This document shows positions 1-5,163 of a stretch of 5,163 bases of DNA, in pieces; the first letter of the stretch is position 1, and each line of letters starts with the position of its first letter. The position numbers and the translations under genes are program-made. This stretch comes from JANNAV01 sp031384695 (GTDB lineage Bacteria > Pseudomonadota > Alphaproteobacteria > Rhodobacterales > Rhodobacteraceae). The notes beneath the pieces were generated by a model that did not search any database, had not been told where the DNA came from, and saw nothing but the letters and a program-made list of their open reading frames with translations. Location: assembly GCA_031384695.1 (NCBI GenBank), contig JANNAV010000072.1, forward strand, positions 1-5,163, written 5' to 3'.

Positions 1-59
1 AGGCTTTGCCCCGCGATCAGCAGCGCCGTCCCCAGACCCGTTTGCAAGAATTCCGCCAT
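1..59 (-). CDS. nuoH: NADH-quinone oxidoreductase subunit H, N-terminal fragment
   Basis: Only the first 19 codons and two bases lie in the window; the gene continues beyond position 1. The visible product begins MAEFLQTGLGTALLIAGQS, matching the usual start of alphaproteobacterial NuoH: a short Met-Ala-Glu-Phe head leading into the first membrane helix. NuoH (ND1, Nqo8) is the membrane subunit that contacts the hydrophilic arm and forms much of the quinone chamber. The assignment rests on this short N-terminus and on its place after nuoG, where nuoH is expected. The ATG has a GAGG four bases upstream. Confidence 0.85.
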   Translation of the reverse strand, partial: MAEFLQTGLGTALLIAGQS

Positions 60-63
60 GATG

Positions 64-67
64 CCTC
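64..67 (-). promoter_or_regulatory. Ribosome binding site of nuoH
   Basis: GAGG lies four bases before the ATG at 59, within the 27-base gap after lipoprotein C. It supports the nuoH start. Confidence 0.5.
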
Positions 68-86
68 ACGTCCCCTTCGTCCCGGC

Positions 87-497
87 CTAAACCGTTGGTA
101 TTCCCTGCGCACCGCAATCGCGCACCGCCACTTCGGCGTCAATCGTCTTGAACCCGTCGGGCAGTGCCGCCGAGATGGTGTAAACCGCATCGCCGCGCCA
201 AGTGCCACCCTGTTTGTTCACATTCGTACGCACATGCCGCGCGAATCCGAACCCCCGGATCAGCGCGTATTGCGCCGCTGCACACAGCGCATAGTCCGCC
301 ACATCCTGCCGCCCCCGCGCACCCTGCATGGCGACGCGGAAATTCACGAGGTCTCCGTCCAGCAGAATCGTCTCGATCCCCTGATAGCTTGGCGCGAAAT
401 CGCCTTGCGCCACCGCCCCCTGATCGGCCCCCTGATCGGCGCAAGCCGACAGCACCGCCAAGGCGCCCCCGGCCAGACTGATCAGGTGCCGCCCCAC
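87..497 (-). CDS. Predicted lipoprotein C between nuoG and nuoH, unknown function
   Basis: 136 residues from a GTG start. The signal peptide MGRHLISLAGGALAVLSAC has arginine and histidine near the start, a hydrophobic core and lipobox LSAC, with C19 as the lipidated cysteine and alanine at +2. A short Asp/Gln/Gly/Ala linker (20-34) follows and includes a perfect DQGA-DQGA repeat. The body contains ILLDGDLVNFRVAM (44-57), DVADYALCAAAQYALIRG (65-82), GFARHVRTNV (84-93), GGTWRGDAVYTIS (97-109) and TIDAEVAVRDCGAQGIPTV at the end. C72 and C128 are the only other cysteines. It looks like a compact alpha/beta exported domain; I know no function and cannot assign a named family. It starts three bases after the nuoG stop, with GGAG six bases upstream, and ends 27 bases before nuoH, so it is firmly embedded in the operon. 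Signal, spacing and intact frame make a real gene very likely. Confidence 0.85.
   Translation of the reverse strand: MGRHLISLAGGALAVLSACADQGADQGAVAQGDFAPSYQGIETILLDGDLVNFRVAMQGARGRQDVADYALCAAAQYALIRGFGFARHVRTNVNKQGGTWRGDAVYTISAALPDGFKTIDAEVAVRDCGAQGIPTV
416..439. repeat. Perfect 12-base tandem duplication inside lipoprotein C
   Basis: The plus-strand unit ccccctgatcgg occurs twice without a gap (416-427 and 428-439). Being a multiple of three it keeps the frame and gives the DQGA-DQGA repeat in the linker after the lipidated cysteine. It looks like a slippage duplication in a flexible, length-tolerant segment. Confidence 0.9.
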
Positions 498-500
498 CGC

Positions 501-2522
501 CTACTCCGCCGCCAACGGGGTTTTCGCCCGCTCCGCCGCCATCGCCGCCAACTCGCCCATCACGCTCGATGCCCGCGCAATCGGATTGGTCAGATAGAAC
601 TCCCGGAAAGCAGGCCGGAACTCCGCGCGACCCATCGGTTTCACTTCCAAAGCCGCCCCCTCATTGACCGGCACCGCATCAATCCGCCCCAGATGCGGAT
701 GCGCCTTGATCAACGCCGTGCGCAGCGCCGCCAGACTGTCCCAAGGCAGCACCTGCCCCAACTCGCCCGACAATGCCCGCAAAATCGCCCAGTTCTCCTT
801 GGCCTCGCCCGGCGCGAAACCCGCCCGCATCGCCAGTTGTGGCCGCCCCTCGGTGTTGACGAACACGCCGCTTTCTTCCGTGTAGGCCGCCCCCGGCAGA
901 ATGATATCCGCCCGCGCCGCCCCCCGGTCGCCGTGGCTGCCCTGATAGATCACGAACGCACCCGCTTTGATCTCCACCTCATCGGCCCCAAGGTTATAGA
1001 TCACCTCCGCGCCCTCAACAGCCTCGGCCAACCCTCCCTCGGTGACAGCCCCCACATCCATCGCCCCCACCCGGCCCGCCGCTGTGTGCAGCACCAGAAG
1101 TTTCGAGTCCGAATTTTCCGCCAACCGCATCGCATGCGCCAGCACCGCCGCCCCATCCGCTTCGTTGATCGCCCCCTGCCCAACGATCACCAGCGTCGGC
1201 TTGGCCTTGGTCTCGTCCGAAATCACCATCGACGACAGCTTTTCCAGCGCCGCCCGATCCGTGCCGACATGCGCATACTCATACGTCAGATCAACGGCCT
1301 CGCCCACCAGCCCGATCTGCGCCCCGTTGATCCAGGCCCTGCGCAGCCGCGCGTTCAACACCGGCGCTTCAACGCGCGGGTTGGTGCCGATCAACTGGAT
1401 CATCTTTGCGCCGTCGATATCCTCGATCCGCGCCGTGCCGACATAGCCAGCCCGGTTGCCCGCAGGCAGCATCGCGCTATCGGTGCGGCACTCCACATGA
1501 CCGCCCATCGCCTCGATCATCGCCTTCAGGCTGAACGCCGCCTCCACCGGGGCCAGATCACCCACCAGCCCCGCCACCTTGCGCCCCCGCATCGCCGCCG
1601 CAGCCGCCGCCAGCGCCTCGCCCCACCCGGCTTTGCGCAACTTGCCGTTCTCGCGGATATAGGCTGTGTCCAGCCGCTGACGGCGCAAGCCGTCCCACAC
1701 AAACCGGGTCTTGTCGGAAATCCATTCCTCGTTCACCCCGTCATGGTTGCGCGGCAGAATGCGCATCACTTCGCGCCCCTTGGTATCCACCCGGATATTG
1801 CTGCCCAGCGCGTCCATCACGTCGATCGTCTCGGTCTTGGTCAACTCCCACGGCCGCGCGGTAAAGGCGTAAGGCTTTGATGTCAAAGCCCCCACCGGGC
1901 ACAGATCAATGATGTTGCCCTGCAGATTGCTGTCCAAAGTCAGGTTCAGATAGCTGGTAATCTCGCTGTCCTCGCCCCGCCCGGTCTGCCCCATCTGGGT
2001 GATCCCCGCCACCTCCGAGGTAAACCGCACACAGCGCGTACACGAAATACACCGCGTCATCGCCGTGGCAACCAATGGCCCAAGGTTCAACTCCTCGCTC
2101 GCCCGCTTCGGCTCGCGGTAGCGGCTGAAATCGACACCATACGCCATCGCCTGATCCTGCAAGTCGCACTCGCCACCCTGATCGCAGATCGGGCAATCGA
2201 GCGGATGGTTGATCAGCAGAAACTCCATCACCCCCTCGCGCGCCTTCTTCACCATCGGCGAGCGGGTTTTCACCACCGGCGCCTCGCCATTCGGGCCGGG
2301 CCGCAAATCCTTGACCTGCATCGCACAAGACGCCGCAGGCTTCGGCGGCCCGCCCACCACCTCCACCAGACACATCCGGCAATTGCCCGCGATCGTCAGG
2401 CGCTCGTGATAGCAAAAGCGCGGTATTTCCACCCCGGCCACTTCCGCCGCCTGAATGATGGTCATCGCCCCATCCACTTCAACCTCGATCCCGTCGATGC
2501 TGATCTTCTTGAGGTTGCTCAT
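501..2522 (-). CDS. nuoG: NADH-quinone oxidoreductase subunit G (complex I, Fe-S subunit)
   Basis: Complete 673-residue protein of the 75-kDa/Nqo3 family, close to the usual length in alphaproteobacteria and mitochondria. It carries electrons from NuoF along the cytoplasmic arm. The N-terminal ferredoxin-like domain binds the N1b [2Fe-2S] cluster (C37, C48, C51, C66). The next domain binds N5 through H106, C110, C113 and C119 (HPLDCPICDQGGEC). N4 is bound by C158, C161, C164 (CISCTRC) and C208 (DLCPVGA). From about 220 onward is the molybdopterin-oxidoreductase-like domain, which is structural in this family. There are no cysteines between 209 and 344, so the N7 cluster of E. coli and Thermus NuoG is absent, as expected for this lineage. 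The ATG has GGAG eight bases upstream. The protein ends in Ala-Ala-Glu and a TAG, with the next gene three bases on. Identification is secure. Confidence 0.98.
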   Translation of the reverse strand: MSNLKKISIDGIEVEVDGAMTIIQAAEVAGVEIPRFCYHERLTIAGNCRMCLVEVVGGPPKPAASCAMQVKDLRPGPNGEAPVVKTRSPMVKKAREGVMEFLLINHPLDCPICDQGGECDLQDQAMAYGVDFSRYREPKRASEELNLGPLVATAMTRCISCTRCVRFTSEVAGITQMGQTGRGEDSEITSYLNLTLDSNLQGNIIDLCPVGALTSKPYAFTARPWELTKTETIDVMDALGSNIRVDTKGREVMRILPRNHDGVNEEWISDKTRFVWDGLRRQRLDTAYIRENGKLRKAGWGEALAAAAAAMRGRKVAGLVGDLAPVEAAFSLKAMIEAMGGHVECRTDSAMLPAGNRAGYVGTARIEDIDGAKMIQLIGTNPRVEAPVLNARLRRAWINGAQIGLVGEAVDLTYEYAHVGTDRAALEKLSSMVISDETKAKPTLVIVGQGAINEADGAAVLAHAMRLAENSDSKLLVLHTAAGRVGAMDVGAVTEGGLAEAVEGAEVIYNLGADEVEIKAGAFVIYQGSHGDRGAARADIILPGAAYTEESGVFVNTEGRPQLAMRAGFAPGEAKENWAILRALSGELGQVLPWDSLAALRTALIKAHPHLGRIDAVPVNEGAALEVKPMGRAEFRPAFREFYLTNPIARASSVMGELAAMAAERAKTPLAAE
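504..507 (-). promoter_or_regulatory. Ribosome binding site of lipoprotein C, next to the nuoG stop
   Basis: GGAG abuts the nuoG TAG stop (503-501), its first three bases forming the last nuoG codon (GAG with the preceding G). It lies six bases before the GTG at 497. Ribosomes finishing nuoG therefore stop over the next initiation site, which fits translational coupling. Confidence 0.6.
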
Positions 2523-2557
2523 CGTCTCATCTCCAGTTCAGCCATTTTATCTTGCAT
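2519..2557 (-). other. Possible 12-residue leader mini-ORF overlapping the nuoG start
   Basis: ATG at 2557 opens the short frame MQDKMAELEMRR, and its TGA overlaps the nuoG ATG as ATGA. This is the usual geometry of translational coupling. The nuoG Shine-Dalgarno (CTGGAG) lies inside it. Its own ribosome binding site is weak: AAGG is 13 bases away. A 39-base frame can arise by chance, so this is a candidate only. It might pass ribosomes to nuoG or be meaningless. Confidence 0.2.
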
Positions 2558-2611
2558 CGCACCGCCGCTGCCTTACAACCTGATGCGCACCTTGCCAACC
2601 GCGCCCCGCGC
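2523..2611. other. 89-base gap upstream of nuoG
   Basis: Read on the minus strand, this begins with a GC-rich stretch just after the lipoprotein B stop. That stretch can form only a four-pair hairpin (GCGC-GGG-GCGC) with no following T-run, so it is not a convincing terminator. It then becomes noticeably AT-richer (2540-2556) just before nuoG. It holds the nuoG ribosome binding site, GGAG eight bases before the ATG, and most of a 12-codon mini-ORF that overlaps the nuoG start. TAAAAT at 2549-2544 resembles a -10 box but has no -35 partner at a suitable distance. Confidence 0.6.
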
Positions 2612-2962
2612 TTACCGGTAGGAACACCGCCCCTGCAACACCAGCGCCCCCGCCGCGTCCGCCACCAACTGGCCCGGATCGGCCACACCCGCCGCCCCCC
2701 ACTCAATCGGCGAACCGCCATAGCTCCGCGCGCAATACACAACCCCCTCGTACCGCCCGGCCCGCTGGGCTGCATCCAGATTGCCTGCCGCATCGCGCAC
2801 CGTCACGGTGAAATCGCGCCGCTCTCCCCGCGCCGCACTGACGCTGGCCTTGTATGCCTGCCCGTCAAACAGCACCGCCTGCTTCTTGCTGCACCCCGCA
2901 ACCCCCAGCACCAGCCCCAGCATCAGCACGGCCACCAAAAGCCCGCCGCAAGCCCGCTTCAT
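2612..2962 (-). CDS. Small predicted lipoprotein B in the nuo operon, unknown function
   Basis: 116 residues from the ATG at 2962. The signal peptide is typical of a lipoprotein: positive start MKRA, a hydrophobic core rich in Leu, Val and Gly, and lipobox VAGC with C24 as the lipidated cysteine and serine at +2. The mature region begins SKKQAVLFDGQAYKA (25-39), followed by FTVTVRDAAGNLD (51-63), AGRYEGVVYCARSYGG (68-83) and the C-terminus LVLQGRCSYR. C77 and C113 are the only other mature cysteines. Order and spacing echo lipoprotein A (3527-3844): G-x-x-Y-x-A, then A-x-R, then an aromatic-Cys-Ala, then G-x-C near the end. In-frame starts at 2989, 2983 and GTG 2992 would add up to ten residues; 2989 has its own GAGG. 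The gene sits 49 bases after the DUF5333-like stop and 89 bases before nuoG. I know no function for it. Confidence 0.8.
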   Translation of the reverse strand: MKRACGGLLVAVLMLGLVLGVAGCSKKQAVLFDGQAYKASVSAARGERRDFTVTVRDAAGNLDAAQRAGRYEGVVYCARSYGGSPIEWGAAGVADPGQLVADAAGALVLQGRCSYR

Positions 2963-2970
2963 TCTGCCGC

Positions 2971-2974
2971 CCTC
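2971..2974 (-). promoter_or_regulatory. Ribosome binding site favouring the ATG at 2962
   Basis: GAGG lies eight bases before the ATG at 2962. A competing GAGG lies seven bases before the in-frame ATG at 2989, so the site alone does not settle the start. The signal peptide beginning MKRA at 2962 does favour it. Confidence 0.45.
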
Positions 2975-3011
2975 AAAGCCCATGCGCATCACTCACCCTC
3001 GGCCTGCCGGC

Positions 3012-3419
3012 TCATTTCCACGATTTCAGCAAACTGCCCACCAGCGTCGCCTTGGCAATCTCGTCGCGCCCCACCTTGCAATAGCTTTCCTCGTCGCCCT
3101 CCACCGCCCCCGCCGCCGCAAGGTAAGCCTGCGCCAGCCCCTTGATCCGCGCCTTCTCAACCGGGTCTTTCAGGAAAACCTTCACATCCGCCTCGGCATA
3201 GCCCTTGCCGCGCGCGTAATCCTCCAGCGCGTTCAGCTTTTCCAGCACCACAAACATCCGCGCCGAAATCGACGGGCAGATCTTGCGGATGGTGTCGCCC
3301 ACCTTGCCCGCCACCAGTTGCGCGTTGATATGCGCCTCGCTGTTCAAAGGCTCAAGCGCCAGCACCGGCCCCGCCCCCAACAGCGCCGCAACGCTGGCAA
3401 TCATCATAAGTCTGGTCAT
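3012..3419 (-). CDS. DUF5333-like secreted protein encoded in the nuo operon
   Basis: 135-residue protein with a Sec signal peptide: MTRLMMIASVAALLGAGPVLA, with likely cleavage after A21 (VLA/LEP). The mature part is about 114 residues, mostly helical in appearance. Notable segments are TIRKICPSISARM (43-55), GKGYAEADVKVFLKD (71-85) and the acidic VEGDEESYCKVGR (106-118). From memory this pattern matches DUF5333, a family of unknown function found in Rhodobacterales; that assignment is recall, not a search. C48 and C114 are the only mature cysteines, which suits a periplasmic disulfide. No lipobox, no further membrane segment and no catalytic motif is seen. The start at 3419 follows an AAGGAGG site; the in-frame ATG at 3530 would bury the signal peptide behind 37 residues and is unlikely. 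It lies between two predicted lipoproteins and is presumably cotranscribed with nuoF and nuoG. Function unknown. Confidence 0.85.
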   Translation of the reverse strand: MTRLMMIASVAALLGAGPVLALEPLNSEAHINAQLVAGKVGDTIRKICPSISARMFVVLEKLNALEDYARGKGYAEADVKVFLKDPVEKARIKGLAQAYLAAAGAVEGDEESYCKVGRDEIAKATLVGSLLKSWK

Positions 3420-3526
3420 CTCGGGCCTCCTTGGCATTGACTGGCCGGAAACTGCACCCAGACGCCCTGATATGCCATGACAAGCGCCGTCAAATGGCAC
3501 GATATCGCCTGACGCGCGGAAAAACC
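3420..3526. other. 107-base gap between lipoprotein A and the DUF5333-like gene
   Basis: No confident gene, terminator or RNA. An in-frame open extension of the DUF5333-like gene crosses it, beginning with an ATG at 3530 that overlaps the lipoprotein A stop as ATGA. On the minus strand TTGACG (3493-3488) resembles a -35 box, but the best -10 candidate, TATCAG (3472-3467), is only a 4/6 match at 15 bases, so a promoter is not supported. The segment ends in a strong ribosome binding site. Confidence 0.5.
3426..3432 (-). promoter_or_regulatory. Strong ribosome binding site deciding the DUF5333-like start
   Basis: AAGGAGG is a full-strength anti-16S match lying six bases before the ATG at 3419. 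The open frame continues upstream to an ATG at 3530, but this site together with the signal peptide that begins right after it picks 3419 as the start. Confidence 0.85.
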
Positions 3527-3844
3527 TCATGCGCAACCCCCGTCAAAAAGCCACGCACCACCCACAAACCGCCCCAAACTGCCCGGAGCCAGCCGCCGCT
3601 CGCGCCCGGCGCAAAACGCCTCCGCCACCCGCTTGGCCTCCAGCCCCTGATCATAGCTGAACGCCCCCCCCTCGCGGGTAACAGCCAGACTTGCCCCGCC
3701 CACCAAAGGCTGCAAATCCGCAACATAGCTCTCACCGCCCAGCGCCACCGCCACCGGCCCGCTTTCGGCAAGTGCCAGCGGCCGGGCAACCGGCACCCCG
3801 CAAGCGGCCAGCAAGGCCAAAGGCATGATCACCGCTCCCCGCAC
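3527..3844 (-). CDS. Small predicted lipoprotein A in the nuo operon, unknown function
   Basis: I do not recognise a named family. From the GTG at 3844 the product is 105 residues. It has a short signal peptide with one arginine (MRGAVIMPLALL), lipobox LAAC with C15 as the lipidated cysteine, and glycine at +2. The mature part contains GGESYVA (36-42), a predicted helical stretch EAKRVAEAFCAGRER (69-83) and the C-terminus WLFDGGCA. C78 and C104 are the only other cysteines and could form a disulfide. The start is uncertain. ATG at 3826 has a better Shine-Dalgarno (GGGGAG, 8 bases from GGAG), but it leaves only eight uncharged residues before the lipobox cysteine, too short for a signal peptide; GTG at 3844 gives a credible one. 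The nuoF stop is one base away, so translational coupling is likely. It resembles lipoprotein B (2612-2962) in motif order. Being a real gene is well supported by position and signal; function is unknown. Confidence 0.72.
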   Translation of the reverse strand: MRGAVIMPLALLAACGVPVARPLALAESGPVAVALGGESYVADLQPLVGGASLAVTREGGAFSYDQGLEAKRVAEAFCAGRERRLAPGSLGRFVGGAWLFDGGCA

Positions 3845-3845
3845 C

Positions 3846-5141
3846 CTATTCCGCCGCCATCGCACCCATGCGCCCCGATTTCTTCGCCTTGATCCGGTCC
3901 TCGATCTCTTCGCGGAACGCCCGCACCAGCCCCTGAATGGGCCAGGCCGCCGCATCGCCCAGCGCACAGATCGTGTGGCCCTCAACCTGCTTGGTGACGG
4001 AAATCAGCATGTCGATCTCCTCCACCTCGGCCTCGCCGCGCACCAGACGGTCCATCACCCGCATCATCCAGCCCGTCCCCTCGCGGCAGGGCGTGCACTG
4101 CCCGCAGGATTCGTGCTTGTAGAACTTGGAAAGCCGCCAGATCGCCTTGATCACATCGGTGGAGCGGTCCATCACGATCACCGCCGCCGTCCCTAACCCC
4201 GAGCGTTGCTCGCGCAGCCAGTCGAAATCCATGATCGCATCATCGCACTGCGCCAGCGTCAACAGCGGCACCGAAGACCCCCCCGGTATCACCGCCTTGA
4301 TGTTCTTCCAGCCGCCCCGCACCCCGCCGCAATGCCGCTCCAACAGCTCTTTCAGCGGGATCGACATCGCCTCTTCCACCACACAAGGCGCATTCACATG
4401 GCCCGAGATGGCGAACAGCTTGGTCCCGGCATTGTTCGGCCGCCCAAAGCCCGCAAACCACTCCGGCCCGCGCCGCAGGATCGTCGGCACCACCGCAATC
4501 GATTCCACGTTGTTCACCGTGGTGGGGCAGCCATAAAGCCCCGCACCCGCCGGAAACGGCGGCTTCATCCGGGGCATGCCCTTCTTGCCCTCAAGGCTTT
4601 CCAGCAGGGCGGTTTCCTCGCCGCAGATATAGGCCCCAGCGCCGTGATGCAGATAGATATCGAAATCCCAGCCGGATTTGGCGGCATTCTTCCCCACCAG
4701 CCCGGCCTCATAGCACTCGTCCATCGCCGCCTGCAGCGCCTCACGCTCGCGGATATATTCGCCGCGAATATAGATGTAACAGGCATTCGCCCCCATGGCG
4801 AAGGCGGCAATCAAGCAGCCCTCGATCAAGGTGTGCGGATCATGTCGCATGATCTCGCGGTCCTTGCAGGTGCCCGGCTCGGATTCGTCGGCGTTGATCA
4901 CCAGATAGGACGGGCGGCCATCCGATTGCTTGGGCATGAAAGACCATTTGAGGCCGGTCGGAAACCCCGCCCCGCCCCGCCCGCGCAAGCCCGACGCCTT
5001 CATCTGCTCGACAATCTTGTCACGCCCCCGCGCAAGAATGTCGGCGGTGCCATCCCAATGCCCCCGCGCCAGCGCCCCCTTCAGGCTGCGGTCATGCATG
5101 CCATAAAGATTGGTAAAAATTCGGTCCTGATCCTTGAGCAT
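3846..5141 (-). CDS. nuoF: NADH-quinone oxidoreductase subunit F (complex I, FMN/NADH-binding subunit)
   Basis: Complete 431-residue protein, a normal length for NuoF (51-kDa subunit, Nqo1). It oxidises NADH at the tip of the cytoplasmic arm of complex I, passing electrons through FMN to the N3 [4Fe-4S] cluster. Visible motifs: the glycine-rich nucleotide-binding segment GRGGAGFPTG (residues 54-63), ADESEPGTCKDRE (84-96), the family signature around GAYICGEETALLESLEG (169-185), an SLBB-like region roughly 245-330, and the N3 ligands C346, C349, C352 (ESCGQCTPCREG) plus C392 (TICALGDAA). All key residues are present. The ATG start is preceded by AAGGAAGGGG four bases upstream, and the N-terminus MLKDQDRIFTNLYG looks natural for the family. 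The gene ends in Met-Ala-Ala-Glu followed by TAG, and the next gene probably starts one base further on. The upstream neighbour is outside the window. The identification is secure; any promoter must lie upstream of the window. Confidence 0.98.
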   Translation of the reverse strand: MLKDQDRIFTNLYGMHDRSLKGALARGHWDGTADILARGRDKIVEQMKASGLRGRGGAGFPTGLKWSFMPKQSDGRPSYLVINADESEPGTCKDREIMRHDPHTLIEGCLIAAFAMGANACYIYIRGEYIREREALQAAMDECYEAGLVGKNAAKSGWDFDIYLHHGAGAYICGEETALLESLEGKKGMPRMKPPFPAGAGLYGCPTTVNNVESIAVVPTILRRGPEWFAGFGRPNNAGTKLFAISGHVNAPCVVEEAMSIPLKELLERHCGGVRGGWKNIKAVIPGGSSVPLLTLAQCDDAIMDFDWLREQRSGLGTAAVIVMDRSTDVIKAIWRLSKFYKHESCGQCTPCREGTGWMMRVMDRLVRGEAEVEEIDMLISVTKQVEGHTICALGDAAAWPIQGLVRAFREEIEDRIKAKKSGRMGAMAAE

Positions 5142-5145
5142 TTCG

Positions 5146-5155
5146 CCCCTTCCTT
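5146..5155 (-). promoter_or_regulatory. Ribosome binding site of nuoF
   Basis: The purine run AAGGAAGGGG ends four bases before the ATG at 5141. It contains two overlapping Shine-Dalgarno-like cores and supports the chosen nuoF start. Only 22 bases upstream of nuoF are visible, so the upstream gene and its distance cannot be judged. Confidence 0.6.
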
Positions 5156-5163
5156 CAACTCCG

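Noticed and set aside
6..1880. A 624-residue open frame on the plus strand, antisense to lipoprotein C and most of nuoG.
   Set aside because: Its product is crowded with Arg, Pro and His without domain character, it has no credible ribosome binding site, and it lies opposite a fully conserved nuoG. It is the usual by-product of strong G/C third-position bias.
1720..1900. Missing N7 cluster ligands in NuoG as a possible defect.
   Set aside because: Only some bacterial lineages such as E. coli and Thermus carry N7. Its absence is normal in alphaproteobacterial and mitochondrial NuoG homologues.
2544..2549. TAAAAT as a -10 box for a nuoG promoter.
   Set aside because: No -35-like hexamer occurs at 16-19 bases; the nearest, TTGTAA, is 23 bases away. 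The AT-rich patch is as easily explained by the need for open structure near the nuoG start.
2598..2614. GCGC-GGG-GCGC hairpin just after the lipoprotein B stop as a terminator.
   Set aside because: The stem is only four pairs and no T-run follows it. nuoG downstream must be transcribed, so termination here is unlikely.
2552..3440. Long plus-strand frames (2552-3145 and 2781-3440) opposite the lipoprotein B and DUF5333-like genes.
   Set aside because: They are rich in Pro, Arg and His, with no recognisable motif, while the minus-strand frames have signal peptides, ribosome binding sites and operon spacing.
3467..3493. Possible internal promoter, TTGACG with TATCAG 15 bases further on.
   Set aside because: The spacer is short and the -10 is a weak 4/6 match. 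In a GC-rich alphaproteobacterial operon this is near chance level without transcript data.
3519..3530. TTTTT run at the end of lipoprotein A as a terminator tail.
   Set aside because: No stable hairpin directly precedes it, and the run overlaps the gene junction within an apparently continuous operon.

Overview
The window is part of a complex I operon (nuo, proton-translocating NADH:quinone oxidoreductase), read entirely from the minus strand. Three conserved subunit genes are recognisable: complete nuoF, complete nuoG, and the first 19 codons of nuoH, which runs off the low-coordinate end. The DNA is very GC-rich with strong G/C third positions. The NuoG has the N1b, N5 and N4 cluster ligands but no extra N7 cysteine motif. 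A DUF5333-type protein lies among the nuo genes. Together these point to an alphaproteobacterium of the Rhodobacterales (Rhodobacter/Paracoccus relatives), whose nuo clusters are known to carry extra unidentified reading frames between the subunit genes.

Layout in the direction of transcription (high to low coordinates): nuoF (5141-3846); a small predicted lipoprotein (3844-3527, call it lipoprotein A); a 107-base gap; a secreted DUF5333-like protein (3419-3012); a second small predicted lipoprotein (2962-2612, lipoprotein B); an 89-base gap holding a 12-codon mini-ORF that overlaps the nuoG start; nuoG (2522-501); a third predicted lipoprotein (497-87, lipoprotein C); and nuoH (59 to beyond the window). 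No tRNA, rRNA, mobile element, CRISPR array or convincing terminator was seen. Spacing is that of one polycistronic unit.

NuoF and NuoG form the NADH-oxidising end of the cytoplasmic arm: NADH reduces FMN in NuoF, and electrons pass through the Fe-S clusters of NuoF and NuoG towards quinone at the membrane, where NuoH helps form the quinone site. The four interleaved accessory genes are different in kind. All four carry an N-terminal export signal (three lipobox, one Sec type I), so their products should lie on the far side of the membrane from NuoF and NuoG. Each predicted mature protein keeps exactly two cysteines apart from the lipid-bearing one. Lipoproteins A and B share a motif pattern with similar spacing and look like diverged relatives. 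This exported, paired-cysteine set inside the operon is the most interesting part of the window. Its function is not evident from sequence, and a role in assembly or stability of complex I is only inference.
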